Assembly (NCBI RefSeq): GCF_003859805.1
Contig: NZ_RQZG01000019.1
Location: 1 to 56,710 of the forward strand
DNA length: 56,710 bases
Reading direction: 5' to 3'
Source of the DNA: Arachnia propionica
GTDB lineage: Bacteria; Actinomycetota; Actinomycetes; Propionibacteriales; Propionibacteriaceae
The translations under genes and the position numbers were made by a program. Positions 1-7,512 of the stretch are shown here, one piece after another. The notes beneath the pieces are model-generated. The model was given only the letters and a program-made list of their open reading frames with translations. It was not told where the DNA came from and searched no databases. Positions within the stretch are counted from its first letter, which is position 1, and each line of letters opens with the position of its first letter.

Positions 1-1
1 G

Positions 2-400
2 AGCACGGTCACCACCAAGATCGGCACCTCCGGCTGGGGCCGAGCAGCCGGACGAGGCCTGTTCGCCGCCGGGATCGTGCTCACCTTCACCAGTGAGTAC
101 GACAAGGCCGACAAGCGCTACCGCGAACAGAACCCCGAACTCACCGAACAACAACGCCAGCTCAAGACCATCGAGACCACCACAGTGCGTTCGACCTCAC
201 AGATCACGACCGCGGTCGGAGCAGGGCTGGCAATCGGTGCGGCGATCCCCGTCGGTGGTCCTCTGATCGGACTCGGTGTTGGGCTTGCCATCGGTCTCGG
301 CATGAGCATCCCGGTCGGAAAAGACAAGACACTCGGAGACGTGACTGCTGACGTGGGTGAAGGTGTCTGGAACGCAGTCAAAGGATGGTTCGGAGGATGA
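2..400 (+). CDS. C-terminal part of a toxin-like protein with a glycine-rich hydrophobic segment (5' end outside window)
   Basis: The reading frame is open to the left window edge, so only the last 132 residues are seen; a GTG at 77 is an internal codon rather than a convincing start. The visible part has a charged stretch (about residues 35-60), then a long Gly/Ala/Ile hydrophobic segment (about 70-105) of glycine-zipper type, and ends in a short amphipathic tail (VWNAVKGWFGG). The stop overlaps the ATG of the next gene as ATGA, which implies translational coupling. A near copy of the tail recurs at 876-980. The layout (large protein end, small coupled membrane protein, duplicated tail plus partner) is like polymorphic toxin/immunity loci, but no known toxin domain is recognised and the function is unproven. 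Confidence 0.5.
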   Translation, partial: STVTTKIGTSGWGRAAGRGLFAAGIVLTFTSEYDKADKRYREQNPELTEQQRQLKTIETTTVRSTSQITTAVGAGLAIGAAIPVGGPLIGLGVGLAIGLGMSIPVGKDKTLGDVTADVGEGVWNAVKGWFGG

Positions 401-855
401 CTATCGTTTTACACTTGCTCGAAGTGGAAGCTGTCACTCCGCCAGTGGTCGCAGTGGGAATTTTCTTCTTCTGCCTTGGGCTCATCCACTGCCGGTTGGC
501 CTGGAAAGTCTACACAGAGCCTGTGCCTCGATTCGTCACAAGTTACAGCGGATGGTCAAGCACCAGTCTGGCATTGCCTTATTTCGCGGGTTTTTCCCTT
601 TCGATGGGGCTCGGGGCTTTCAAGCCAATCCTTCCCGATGCCGTCATGACCATCGCGGCATTGGTCTGGCTCCCAAGCATCGTGGTGTCCCTTTTGGGAA
701 GCATCATCTGGTTCCCGCGCTTCTTGTTGCCGCCGTGGTACCGTCGCGCGCTGAAGGCGGGTGTTCCCCGTCACGACCCGTACGCCATGGGAGCCTTCAA
801 GGCCCTCCCCGTCGAGGAACAGCGGGCAGCCGTTGCCAAGAACCGCTTCAGCTGA
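397..855 (+). CDS. Small polytopic membrane protein, possible immunity protein (copy A)
   Basis: 152 residues starting at ATG 397, inside the ATGA overlap with the upstream toxin-like gene; an in-frame ATG at 385 is the alternative. Three hydrophobic segments are visible (about residues 10-33, 45-68 and 80-105), followed by a soluble tail that starts at the PPWYRRALKAGVPRHDPYAMG motif region and ends in NRFS. The second copy at 992-1438 shares the order of segments and an almost identical tail, while the N-terminal two thirds have diverged. Tight coupling to the toxin-like gene suggests an immunity or accessory role; no family is recognised. Confidence 0.55.
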   Translation: MTIVLHLLEVEAVTPPVVAVGIFFFCLGLIHCRLAWKVYTEPVPRFVTSYSGWSSTSLALPYFAGFSLSMGLGAFKPILPDAVMTIAALVWLPSIVVSLLGSIIWFPRFLLPPWYRRALKAGVPRHDPYAMGAFKALPVEEQRAAVAKNRFS

Positions 856-878
856 ACCTCGACTACAGTTGCGGCATG
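708..878 (+). repeat. 171-bp direct repeat, copy A
   Basis: Bases 708-878 match 1291-1461 at a fixed offset of 583 bp with 6 mismatches that I can count; the last 39 bases are identical. The repeat covers the tail of the membrane-protein gene, its stop, a TACAGT -10 box and the ATG that in copy B is the start codon of moaB. It is the footprint of a tandem duplication. Confidence 0.85.
864..878 (+). promoter_or_regulatory. Duplicated leaderless promoter (-10 and start codon)
   Basis: TACAGT (864-869), six bases, then ATG (876). This is the same -10/start arrangement as moaB at 1447-1461, carried here by the duplication. It would direct a leaderless mRNA starting at the hybrid peptide at 876. 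Confidence 0.45.
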
Positions 879-980
879 CTCGACACGAGCATCCCGATCG
901 GGAAGGGCAAGACCCTCGGAGATGGGATTGCTGACTTCGGAGAGGGAGCGTGGAACTTCGTGAAAGGGATTCTCGGTTGA
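876..980 (+). pseudogene. Hybrid short ORF: moaB start codon joined to a toxin tail remnant
   Basis: A 34-residue frame. After the ATG and a three-codon junction (LDT) it reads SIPIGKGKTLGDG... and ends GAWNFVKGILG, clearly matching the tail of the toxin-like protein at about 303-400 (SIPVGKDKTLGDV... NAVKGWFGG). Everything upstream of this tail is lost. The bases gacacgagc at the junction also occur at the start of moaB (1461-1469), so the join was apparently made within the first codons of a moaB copy. It is probably a non-functional remnant, but it keeps an intact -10/ATG and could be expressed as a leader to the gene at 992. Confidence 0.6.
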
Positions 981-991
981 TCGAAACTCAG

Positions 992-1438
992 ATGGCTCTA
1001 CTGGTACTCGAGGAGCTGACGCCCGGTTACATCTTTACGGGGATCGTCCTCAACCTCATCGGCTTGTTGTCCTGGTGGCAAGGCTGGAAGGTGTACACCG
1101 AGGCTGTGCCGCGCTTCGTGACCACATATCGAGGCTGGTCCAGCCCTCTTCTGAGTCTTCCCTACGGGGGCACCTGGTTGTTCTGTATGGGAACTATTGT
1201 TTGGGCACCCGTCGCCCCCTTGACCCTCATGCGAATCATCAGCATCATCTGGTTCATCAATGGAATAGTCATGTTCCTTGGTTTCTTGGTCTGGTTCCCG
1301 CGCTTCTTGTTGCCACCGTGGTACCGCCGCGCGCTCAAGGCGGGGGTTCCCCGTCACGACCCGTACGCCATGGGAGCCTTCAAGACCCTCCCCGTCGAGG
1401 AACAGCGGGCAGCCGTTGCCGAGAACCGCTTCAGCTGA
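992..1438 (+). CDS. Small polytopic membrane protein, possible immunity protein (copy B)
   Basis: 148 residues, paralogue of the protein at 397-855. It has hydrophobic segments at about residues 12-30, 45-65 and 75-100 and the same C-terminal tail, starting at WFPRFLLPPWYRR and ending in NRFS. ATG 992 aligns with the start of copy A; a GTG at 950 in the same frame would overlap the toxin remnant. No clear ribosome binding site is seen at 992, so translation may depend on the short hybrid ORF 11 bases upstream. The diverged N-terminal half and conserved tail fit recombination or selection for different specificities; function unknown. Confidence 0.5.
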   Translation: MALLVLEELTPGYIFTGIVLNLIGLLSWWQGWKVYTEAVPRFVTTYRGWSSPLLSLPYGGTWLFCMGTIVWAPVAPLTLMRIISIIWFINGIVMFLGFLVWFPRFLLPPWYRRALKAGVPRHDPYAMGAFKTLPVEEQRAAVAENRFS

Positions 1439-1461
1439 ACCTCGACTACAGTTGCGGCATG
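1291..1461 (+). repeat. 171-bp direct repeat, copy B
   Basis: Partner of 708-878. It runs from the last membrane-segment codons of the second small membrane protein to the ATG of moaB; similarity stops at this ATG, where copy A continues into the hybrid toxin tail. Confidence 0.85.
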
Positions 1462-1965
1462 ACACGAGCCGCCGTCATCACCTGCTCTGACCGGGCCGCC
1501 CACGACGTCTACGAGGACCGTTCCGGCCCCATCCTGCGCGATGCCCTGGCTGGGCTGGGTTTCGAGGTGGCAGAGCCGGTCATCGTACCTGATGACCGGG
1601 AGCTGATCCGTGGAGCAGTCCTCGCCGCGCAACGAGACGGCGCCCGGATCATCTGCACCACCGGCGGCACCGGGATCAGCCCCACCGATGTCACCGTCGA
1701 GGCGCTGCGTGATCTCATCACCCACGAAATCCCGGGCCTCATGGAGGAGGTGCGGCGCCTCGGCGCCCAGAAGGAACCCCGGGCCCTGCTGTCACGTGGC
1801 ATCGCCGGGGTGATGGAGACGGAACCACGCTGCGTCGTCATCAACGCGCCGGGCTCCCGGGGAGGCGCCCGGGACACCATCGATGTCATCGGCCCCCTGC
1901 TGCACCACCTGGTGGAGCAGCTCGACGGGGCCGACCACGATCTCGACCGCCCGGCCTCAGGGTGA
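1459..1965 (+). CDS. moaB: Molybdopterin biosynthesis protein, MoaB/MogA family
   Basis: 168 residues; MogA/MoaB-type molybdopterin-binding protein that adenylylates molybdopterin before molybdenum insertion. The N-terminus (RAAVITCSDRAAHDVYEDRSG) and the TTGGTGISPTDVT motif near residues 70-82 with the later INAPGS loop are diagnostic. The start is fixed by a TACAGT box six bases before ATG 1459, implying a leaderless mRNA. It converges on moaC with a 9-bp overlap. It is the only cofactor gene of this block on the + strand, and its promoter has been copied into the upstream duplication. MoaB versus MogA assignment is uncertain by eye. Confidence 0.9.
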   Translation: MTRAAVITCSDRAAHDVYEDRSGPILRDALAGLGFEVAEPVIVPDDRELIRGAVLAAQRDGARIICTTGGTGISPTDVTVEALRDLITHEIPGLMEEVRRLGAQKEPRALLSRGIAGVMETEPRCVVINAPGSRGGARDTIDVIGPLLHHLVEQLDGADHDLDRPASG

Positions 1966-2430
1966 GGGGCGTACCCAGTCCCCGGACCGCCCACCGGACT
2001 TCGCGACGATCCGGGCCGAGACGATCTCCGCCGACCGGTCGCTGCCCTTGACCATGTCCACCACCGCCAGTGCGGCCACCGTCACCGCGGTGAGGGCCTC
2101 CATCTCCACCCCGGTGCGGTCAGCCGTGCGCACCGTCGCCGAGATCGCCACACCCTGATCGGTCACCGCCAGGTCCACCGTCACCCCGTGCACACCGATG
2201 ACATGGGCCAGGGGCAACAGATCCGGCACCTTCTTCGCCGCTGCGATGCCAGCCACCCGGGCCACCGCCAGCACATCCCCCTTCGGCACCGTGCCGTCCC
2301 GCAGCGCAGCCACCACCTGCTCACAACACGAGACCACCGCCTCCGCCCTGGCCTCACGCACCGTGGGTTGCTTGGCGGTGACATCAACCATGCGGGCCTG
2401 GCCGCGTCCATCGAGATGGGTGAACTCCAT
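1957..2430 (-). CDS. moaC: Cyclic pyranopterin monophosphate synthase
   Basis: 157 residues. MoaC completes the first step of molybdenum cofactor synthesis, converting the MoaA product into cyclic pyranopterin monophosphate. The family signatures are clear: FTHLD near the N-terminus, MVDVTAK with T.REA, KGDVLAVARVAGI and the KKVPDLLPLAHVI block, followed by GVEMEALTAV. ATG 2430 follows the moeA stop by four bases, so it is the last gene of the long minus-strand operon. Its end overlaps the convergent moaB by 9 bp, leaving no room for a terminator. Confidence 0.95.
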   Translation of the reverse strand: MEFTHLDGRGQARMVDVTAKQPTVREARAEAVVSCCEQVVAALRDGTVPKGDVLAVARVAGIAAAKKVPDLLPLAHVIGVHGVTVDLAVTDQGVAISATVRTADRTGVEMEALTAVTVAALAVVDMVKGSDRSAEIVSARIVAKSGGRSGDWVRPSP

Positions 2431-2434
2431 GGGG

Positions 2435-3637
2435 TCACACTCTAAGGCACGTCACGGTGTCCCCGGCCCGCACCTCTGAGATCCCTTCCGGCACGACCGC
2501 CAACGCGTCGGCCAGGGCAAGGCTCGCCACCAGATGCGAACCCGAACCGAGCCGGTGCACCGGCGAGACCCCCTCCTCGGTCAGCACGACAGGAATGTAC
2601 TGACGCCGTGGTCCCGGCCCGGACCATCCCACCACCGCGACGGCCTCAAAGCACTGCGCCATCTCCTGCCGTCCTGCCATGAGATCGATCAACGGTTTCA
2701 CGAAGACCCACGCGGAGACGAAGACACTGACCGGATTGCCCGGCAACCCGAGCATCGGGACCTGGCGTGCCTCCCCCAGCCGGAGCAGCCCACTGGCCTG
2801 CGGCTTGCCCGGCTGCATCGCCACCGTCACGAAATCGACATCCCCCTGAGTGACCTGCCGCACCACCTCGAAGGCACCCACCGAGACCCCACCGGTGGTC
2901 ACGACCAGATCTGCCTCACCTGCCGCCTCCAGCGCGGCGGCGAACTCCCTCGGATCATCGCCAATTCTTCCCGCGGTGAGCACCTCCGCGCCGAACTGCC
3001 GCACCAGGCCACTCACCAACCAGGAGTTCGAGTCCGGGATCTGCCCGGTCCCCAACCTCTCCCCCGCAGCGACGAGTTCGGACCCCGTGGCCAGTACCGC
3101 AACCCTGGGGCGTCGGATCAACGGCACCTCCGCGTACCCGAGTGACGCCGCCGCCGAGGCCGCAGCCGGTCCCCAGCGCAGGCCTGCCCGAAGCGCCAGC
3201 TCACCGACATCGACGTCCTCACCCCGACGACGCACGTGCCGCCCCGCTGCAACAGGCTCCGTGATCCGTACCGTCTCGGGCAAAGCAACCGCGCCGACCG
3301 GCTGATCGGTCTGCTCGACCGGGACCACCGCATCCGCGCCCGGCGGCATCGGCGCCCCCGTCATGATCCGCGCCGCCTCCCCCGGCCCCACCGTGGGCAG
3401 CACCTCGGCCCCTGCCGGGATGTCCCCCACCACCCTGAGCGAGATCCCGGGAGCCAGATCATCAGCCCGCACCGCGAAACCATCCATCGCCGAGTTGTCG
3501 AACGGCGGCACCGGCACCCTGGCCAACAGATCCTCCGCCAACACCCTTCCGTCCCCGGCACCGATGCCGCACACCTCGGCCTCGAGCCTCCCGGCCAGCC
3601 CCAGGACATGGGCCAGATGCTCCTCGACGCTTCTCAA
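2435..3637 (-). CDS. moeA: Molybdopterin molybdenumtransferase
   Basis: 400 residues; MoeA inserts molybdenum into adenylylated molybdopterin. The protein shows PPFDNSAMDGFAVRA, the IMTGAPMPPGADAVVP loop, the ATGSELV box, VVTTGGVSVG and a C-terminal MoeA domain IV. TTG 3637 is preferred over ATG 3670: it gives the usual MoeA beginning (SVEEHLAHVL), lies five bases after a GAGGAGG ribosome binding site and overlaps the thiF stop as TTGA. The downstream neighbour is moaC, four bases away. Confidence 0.95.
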   Translation of the reverse strand: MRSVEEHLAHVLGLAGRLEAEVCGIGAGDGRVLAEDLLARVPVPPFDNSAMDGFAVRADDLAPGISLRVVGDIPAGAEVLPTVGPGEAARIMTGAPMPPGADAVVPVEQTDQPVGAVALPETVRITEPVAAGRHVRRRGEDVDVGELALRAGLRWGPAAASAAASLGYAEVPLIRRPRVAVLATGSELVAAGERLGTGQIPDSNSWLVSGLVRQFGAEVLTAGRIGDDPREFAAALEAAGEADLVVTTGGVSVGAFEVVRQVTQGDVDFVTVAMQPGKPQASGLLRLGEARQVPMLGLPGNPVSVFVSAWVFVKPLIDLMAGRQEMAQCFEAVAVVGWSGPGPRRQYIPVVLTEEGVSPVHRLGSGSHLVASLALADALAVVPEGISEVRAGDTVTCLRV

Positions 3638-4368
3638 CGTGACCTCCTCAAGGGCAGCTGATCCCAGCATGCCCTCAGGGCGTCGAAGACCGCGACCCGT
3701 CCCACCAGGGGGTCACCGAACCCGGCGAGGAGCTTGATCGCCTCCGTGGCCTGCAGTGCACCGAGCTGCCCCACCATCGCTCCCAACACCCCGACCTCCG
3801 TCGCCCTCGGGTAGGTGCCCACATCGGGCTCCTCCGGGATGAGGTCACGCAGCCGAAGCTTCTCGCCATGGCGATCCGGCACCCCGAAGACGCTGCACTG
3901 ACCCTGCATCCCGACCGCCGAGGCCCACACCACCGGGACATCCGCCAGCTCTGCGGCATCGGCGACGAGGAACTTCGCGGCAAAGGTGTCACAGCAGTCC
4001 AACACCAGATCGAAGCCAGGAAACAGCTCGGCTGCGCGCGGCCCCGTCAGGTACTCCGGGAAGGACTCGACCACGATCTCCGGGTTGAGGGCCGACAGAC
4101 GCTCCGCCGCCGAACAGGCCTTGGGGGCGCCGACCAGGGTGTGCAGCACCTGACGCTGCATGTTGCGCAGCTCCACGACGTCGCCGTCGACGATGCCGAT
4201 CCGTCCGACACCGGCCGCGGCCAGGTACGGCAGGGCGGCCGAACCGAGCCCTCCCGCACCGATCACCAGGACCGACGAGGCGAGCAGCCGCTCCTGGCCC
4301 TCGATCCCGAGCCCGACGACATCGATGTTGCGGGCGTAGCGTTCCCGCTGATGATCCGTCAGGGGCAT
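3634..4368 (-). CDS. ThiF/MoeB-family sulfur-carrier adenylyltransferase lacking the usual cysteines
   Basis: 244 residues of the E1-like ThiF/MoeB family, which adenylates the C-terminal Gly-Gly of MoaD-type sulfur carriers. The GAGGLGSAALPYLAAAGVG nucleotide loop (about residues 36-54), DGDVVELRNMQRQ and the DCCDTFAAKF motif are present. The zinc-binding CxxC pairs of MoeB are not visible, and the conserved Cys of the S/T-C-x-E-x-GV loop is replaced (YPRATEVGVLG). ATG 4368 is chosen; GTG 4377 is possible. It sits between moaE and moeA and overlaps both, so moeB is the likely role, with MoaD at 14852-15091 as the carrier. Confidence 0.85.
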   Translation of the reverse strand: MPLTDHQRERYARNIDVVGLGIEGQERLLASSVLVIGAGGLGSAALPYLAAAGVGRIGIVDGDVVELRNMQRQVLHTLVGAPKACSAAERLSALNPEIVVESFPEYLTGPRAAELFPGFDLVLDCCDTFAAKFLVADAAELADVPVVWASAVGMQGQCSVFGVPDRHGEKLRLRDLIPEEPDVGTYPRATEVGVLGAMVGQLGALQATEAIKLLAGFGDPLVGRVAVFDALRACWDQLPLRRSR

Positions 4369-4769
4369 TGCGACCACTCATGACCACCGTCGGCCAGGAA
4401 CTGCTTCTTCCAGATGGGGAGCCTCGCCTTGATCTCGTCGATCAACTCGTCGAGACAGCTGATCGCCTCCTTGCGGTGTGAGGCCGAGACCGCCAGGTAC
4501 AGCGCCACACCACCGATGTCGAGCCACCCGATGCGATGCTGCACCGCGATGTGATGGACCCTGGGCGCGAACTCCGCGACCACCTCCTGCAGCACCTCCT
4601 CCGCCGAGGGGTGCGCCACGTACTCGATCCCGGTGACGGCCACCCCGTGGTCGTGGTTGCGCACCACCCCGGCGAAGCTCACCACCGCCCCGGCCCGGTC
4701 ATCCTGGACCAGCCGGAGCAGGGCCTCACCGTCGATGTCCGTGTCCACCACGGCTGCGTGAGAACTCAC
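4359..4769 (-). CDS. moaE: Molybdopterin synthase catalytic subunit
   Basis: 136 residues; MoaE is the large subunit that, with MoaD thiocarboxylate, forms molybdopterin. AGAVVSFAGVVRNHD, the GIEYVAHPSAEE region, the HRIGWLDIGG motif and the terminal LPIWKKQ..DGG.EW with the catalytic lysines are visible. GTG 4769 is the start: it follows GAGGAG by four bases and comes eight bases after the narK2 stop. A longer in-frame extension to 5399 runs antisense-frame through narK2 and is not part of the gene. The end overlaps thiF/moeB. Confidence 0.95.
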   Translation of the reverse strand: MSSHAAVVDTDIDGEALLRLVQDDRAGAVVSFAGVVRNHDHGVAVTGIEYVAHPSAEEVLQEVVAEFAPRVHHIAVQHRIGWLDIGGVALYLAVSASHRKEAISCLDELIDEIKARLPIWKKQFLADGGHEWSQCP

Positions 4770-4777
4770 CGTGCTCC

Positions 4778-6154
4778 TCAGCTGGGCCTCGCCGCGCCCT
4801 TGCGGGCGTAGCGCCACCACGTGACAGCGATACAGACGAGGCACCACACCACACCGATCCAGTAGAACACCACCGCACCGAGCATGGACAGCCCCACCCC
4901 GAACAGGAACGGTCCGAAGGCAGCCACCGCCGCGGTCCAGCCGATCACACCACCGGCCTGACGGCGCTCGAAGATCATCGGCATCTGCTTGAAGGTGGAA
5001 GCGTTCCCGATCCCGGAGAACAGGAAGATGGCGAGCATCCCCCACAGGAACTGGTTGAACCCGGCCTGCAGGGCCGCCGCGCTCGAGGTGTCCGGGGTGA
5101 GGGCCGGAATCGTGAACCCGATCGCCGCCACCAGACCAACCCCGGAGATCAGGGTCCAGATGGCCCCTCCCATGCGGTCGGTCAACGGGGAGAACAGCAC
5201 CCTGGCACCCGCGCCCACCAGCGGACCGAGGAAGACGAAGGACACCGGGTCCGGAACCGCATAGCCCTCCACCAGCACCGTACCGCCGTCGACGATGGCC
5301 GAGTTGCCCGCCCCGTAGAGATTGCCCATGAGCAGCCCGAACTGGGCCGAGAGCCCCGAGAAGGTGCCGAAGGTCATGATGTAGAGCAGCGTCATCCACC
5401 AGGTGTCCTGGTTGCCGAAGATGTCGAACTGCTGCCTGATGTTGGCCTTCACCGGAACCGAACGCAGCACCAGGTGGGCCCAGACGGCCACCGCCAACAC
5501 GATCGGGACGTAGATCAGGGCCGCGTTCTGGTAGAAGACCTCACGGGTGCCGCCCTGCGGCAGCGGGACGTACTGGGCCACCCCGATCATGCCGAAGCCG
5601 ATGAGCCACGGGGTCAGCAGCTGCACCAGTGACACCCCGAAGTTCCCGATCCCGGCCTGGATGCCGAGAGCCGTTCCCTGGGCCTTGCGGGGGAAGAAGA
5701 AGGAGGTCGACGGCATGAACCCGGAGAAGGCCCCACCCCCGATGCCCGCCAGGAAGGCCAGCAGCATCAACACCCAGTAAGGGGTCTGGTTGTTCTGGAT
5801 GGCGAAGGCCCAGCCGAGCAGCGGCAACAGCAGGGCGGCCGTGGTCCAGGCCACCAGCTTCCGCGTTCCCATGATGGGCGGCAGCACCATCCACACCAGC
5901 CGCATCAGACCACCCGAGAGACCGGGCATGGCCGCCAGCCAGTACAGACCGGTGACGTCGATGTCGTGCCCGAGGGCCTTCAGCTTCGGCACGAAGGCGC
6001 TCGGCAGGAACCATGCCACGAAACACAGGGTGAGGCTGACCGTGGTGACGGTCAGGGTGTTCCACGCCAACCGTCGATCCCAGGTGGCCTCGTCCTCAGG
6101 GTCCCAATGGGTGAGCCAGTCACCGTTGGTCTCGACTCTGGTGCCCATCGTCAC
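4778..6154 (-). CDS. narK2: Nitrate/nitrite transporter, NarK2-like (MFS)
   Basis: 458 residues of the NarK/NasA branch of the major facilitator superfamily, with 12 predicted membrane segments and a polar N-terminus (WDPEDEATWDRRLAWN) typical of NarK2/NarU-type nitrate/nitrite antiporters. Nitrate-signature stretches are visible as GIGNFGVS (first half) and GIGNASTFKQMP (second half). It follows narK1 with a GTGA overlap (start GTG 6154), mirroring the fused NarK1-NarK2 of some denitrifiers but as two proteins. The probable role is exchange of external nitrate for nitrite formed by NarG. The antiport assignment is by family resemblance only. Confidence 0.9.
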   Translation of the reverse strand: MTMGTRVETNGDWLTHWDPEDEATWDRRLAWNTLTVTTVSLTLCFVAWFLPSAFVPKLKALGHDIDVTGLYWLAAMPGLSGGLMRLVWMVLPPIMGTRKLVAWTTAALLLPLLGWAFAIQNNQTPYWVLMLLAFLAGIGGGAFSGFMPSTSFFFPRKAQGTALGIQAGIGNFGVSLVQLLTPWLIGFGMIGVAQYVPLPQGGTREVFYQNAALIYVPIVLAVAVWAHLVLRSVPVKANIRQQFDIFGNQDTWWMTLLYIMTFGTFSGLSAQFGLLMGNLYGAGNSAIVDGGTVLVEGYAVPDPVSFVFLGPLVGAGARVLFSPLTDRMGGAIWTLISGVGLVAAIGFTIPALTPDTSSAAALQAGFNQFLWGMLAIFLFSGIGNASTFKQMPMIFERRQAGGVIGWTAAVAAFGPFLFGVGLSMLGAVVFYWIGVVWCLVCIAVTWWRYARKGAARPS

Positions 6155-7482
6155 TCACCTTCCTTGTCGATCTTGTCCGCCAGCTCCGGGGCGGCCTCGT
6201 GCAGCATCCGGTGGATCGTGATGTGCATCCAGACGGCACAGACGGCCACCAGCACGAAGATGCAGAAGAAGGTGCTGCTCGGGAACCCCGACCAGGACTT
6301 GGTGTAGGCGAACAGGGGCGGCAGCACGAATCCGCCGAGTCCACCCAGCATCCCGACGAGCCCGCCGACGGAGCCGACGTTGTCCGGGAAGTACTCCGGG
6401 ATGTGCTTGTAGACCGCGGCCTTGCCGATGCCCATCGCACAACCCAGCAGGAACACCAAGATCACGAACCAGGGCAGCTGCATCGCGTAGTGCATGTGGG
6501 TGCTCTCATGGCCGTCGGGATGGATGACGGTGAGGTACCCGCTCGGCATCATGAGGATGCCGCTGGTGACCAGCATCAGCCCGAAGGTCCAGTACATCAC
6601 GCGGCGCGCCCCCCACCGGTCGCTGAACCAGCCGCCGAGTGGCCGGAGCAGGGAGGCCGGGAAGATGAACGTGGCGGTCAGCAGGGCAGCGGTTCCCAGG
6701 TCCACCGCGAAGTTGTCCGTGTAGTACTTCGGCAGCCAGGCCGACAGCGCCACGTAGGCCCCGAACACGGCCACGTAGTAGAGGCTGAACCGCCACACCC
6801 TCACGTGGCGCAGCGGCTGCAGCATCTCACGGATCGGCTTCGAGGTCCCCGGTGCCCGGTCCACCTTCGGCACCACCAACCAGGTGATGATCCCGACCAC
6901 CACCAGCAGCACGGCATAGATCACCGGGATCAGCCGCCAGCCCCCCTGGATGCCCAGGATGTAGGTGCTGCCCGCCGTCGCCGCGATGAGACCGGGGCCG
7001 ATGAACTTCGTCACCGAGGCCCCGACGTTGCCCGCCCCGAAGACACCGAGTGCCAGGCCTTGGCGCTCCTTGGAGAACCAGGCGGAGTTCCACGCGGTCC
7101 CCACCGAGAACAGGTTCCCGGCGAAACCGACGAGGAAGGCCAGAACCAGCAGCATCGCGTAGTTGTTCGCGAACGACACCAGATAGGCGGGAATGGCGGT
7201 GGCGAACAGCATGAACAAGGTGACCTTGCGGCCACCGATCCGATCCGCCAGGATCCCGGCCGGCAGACGCCACATGGAGCCGTTGAGCACCGCCACCGCG
7301 GAGATCCAGGACAGCTGCTCGTCGCTCAGCCCGAGTTCCTTCTGGATGGGGATGCCGAGGATCCCGAACATCAACCACACCGCGAACATCAGGGTGAAGG
7401 CGATGGTGGACATGGTCATGACACGCCCGGCTCCCCGGCCGGTGTCATGGATGGGCGCAACCTCTGTCAGGTGCTTGCTCAC
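6151..7482 (-). CDS. narK1: Nitrate transporter, NarK1-like (MFS)
   Basis: 443 residues, 12 predicted membrane segments, NarK family. The N-terminal half has RLPAGILADRIGGRKV (MFS motif A) and GAGNVGAS (nitrate signature); the C-terminal half has GIGKAAVYKHIPEYFPDNVGSVGG. It resembles NarK1-type nitrate/proton symporters, complementary to the following narK2. GTG 7482 lies downstream of an AGAAAGAA ribosome binding site, 30 bases after narI. Two different NarK types give uptake for both initiation and steady-state nitrate respiration, as known for NarK1/NarK2 pairs elsewhere. Confidence 0.9.
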   Translation of the reverse strand: MSKHLTEVAPIHDTGRGAGRVMTMSTIAFTLMFAVWLMFGILGIPIQKELGLSDEQLSWISAVAVLNGSMWRLPAGILADRIGGRKVTLFMLFATAIPAYLVSFANNYAMLLVLAFLVGFAGNLFSVGTAWNSAWFSKERQGLALGVFGAGNVGASVTKFIGPGLIAATAGSTYILGIQGGWRLIPVIYAVLLVVVGIITWLVVPKVDRAPGTSKPIREMLQPLRHVRVWRFSLYYVAVFGAYVALSAWLPKYYTDNFAVDLGTAALLTATFIFPASLLRPLGGWFSDRWGARRVMYWTFGLMLVTSGILMMPSGYLTVIHPDGHESTHMHYAMQLPWFVILVFLLGCAMGIGKAAVYKHIPEYFPDNVGSVGGLVGMLGGLGGFVLPPLFAYTKSWSGFPSSTFFCIFVLVAVCAVWMHITIHRMLHEAAPELADKIDKEGE

Positions 7483-7512
7483 TTCTGGGTTCTTTCTTGA
7501 CGAGGAGGGGGA

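Noticed and set aside
4770-5399. In-frame extension of moaE far into narK2, suggesting a fused protein
   Set aside because: The extension is out of frame with narK2 and lacks any domain; a good ribosome binding site and GTG at 4769 start a full-length MoaE.
6199-7500. A 433-codon plus-strand frame over narK1
   Set aside because: Composition is His/Gln/Glu-rich shadow of a membrane protein gene on the other strand; no start signal.
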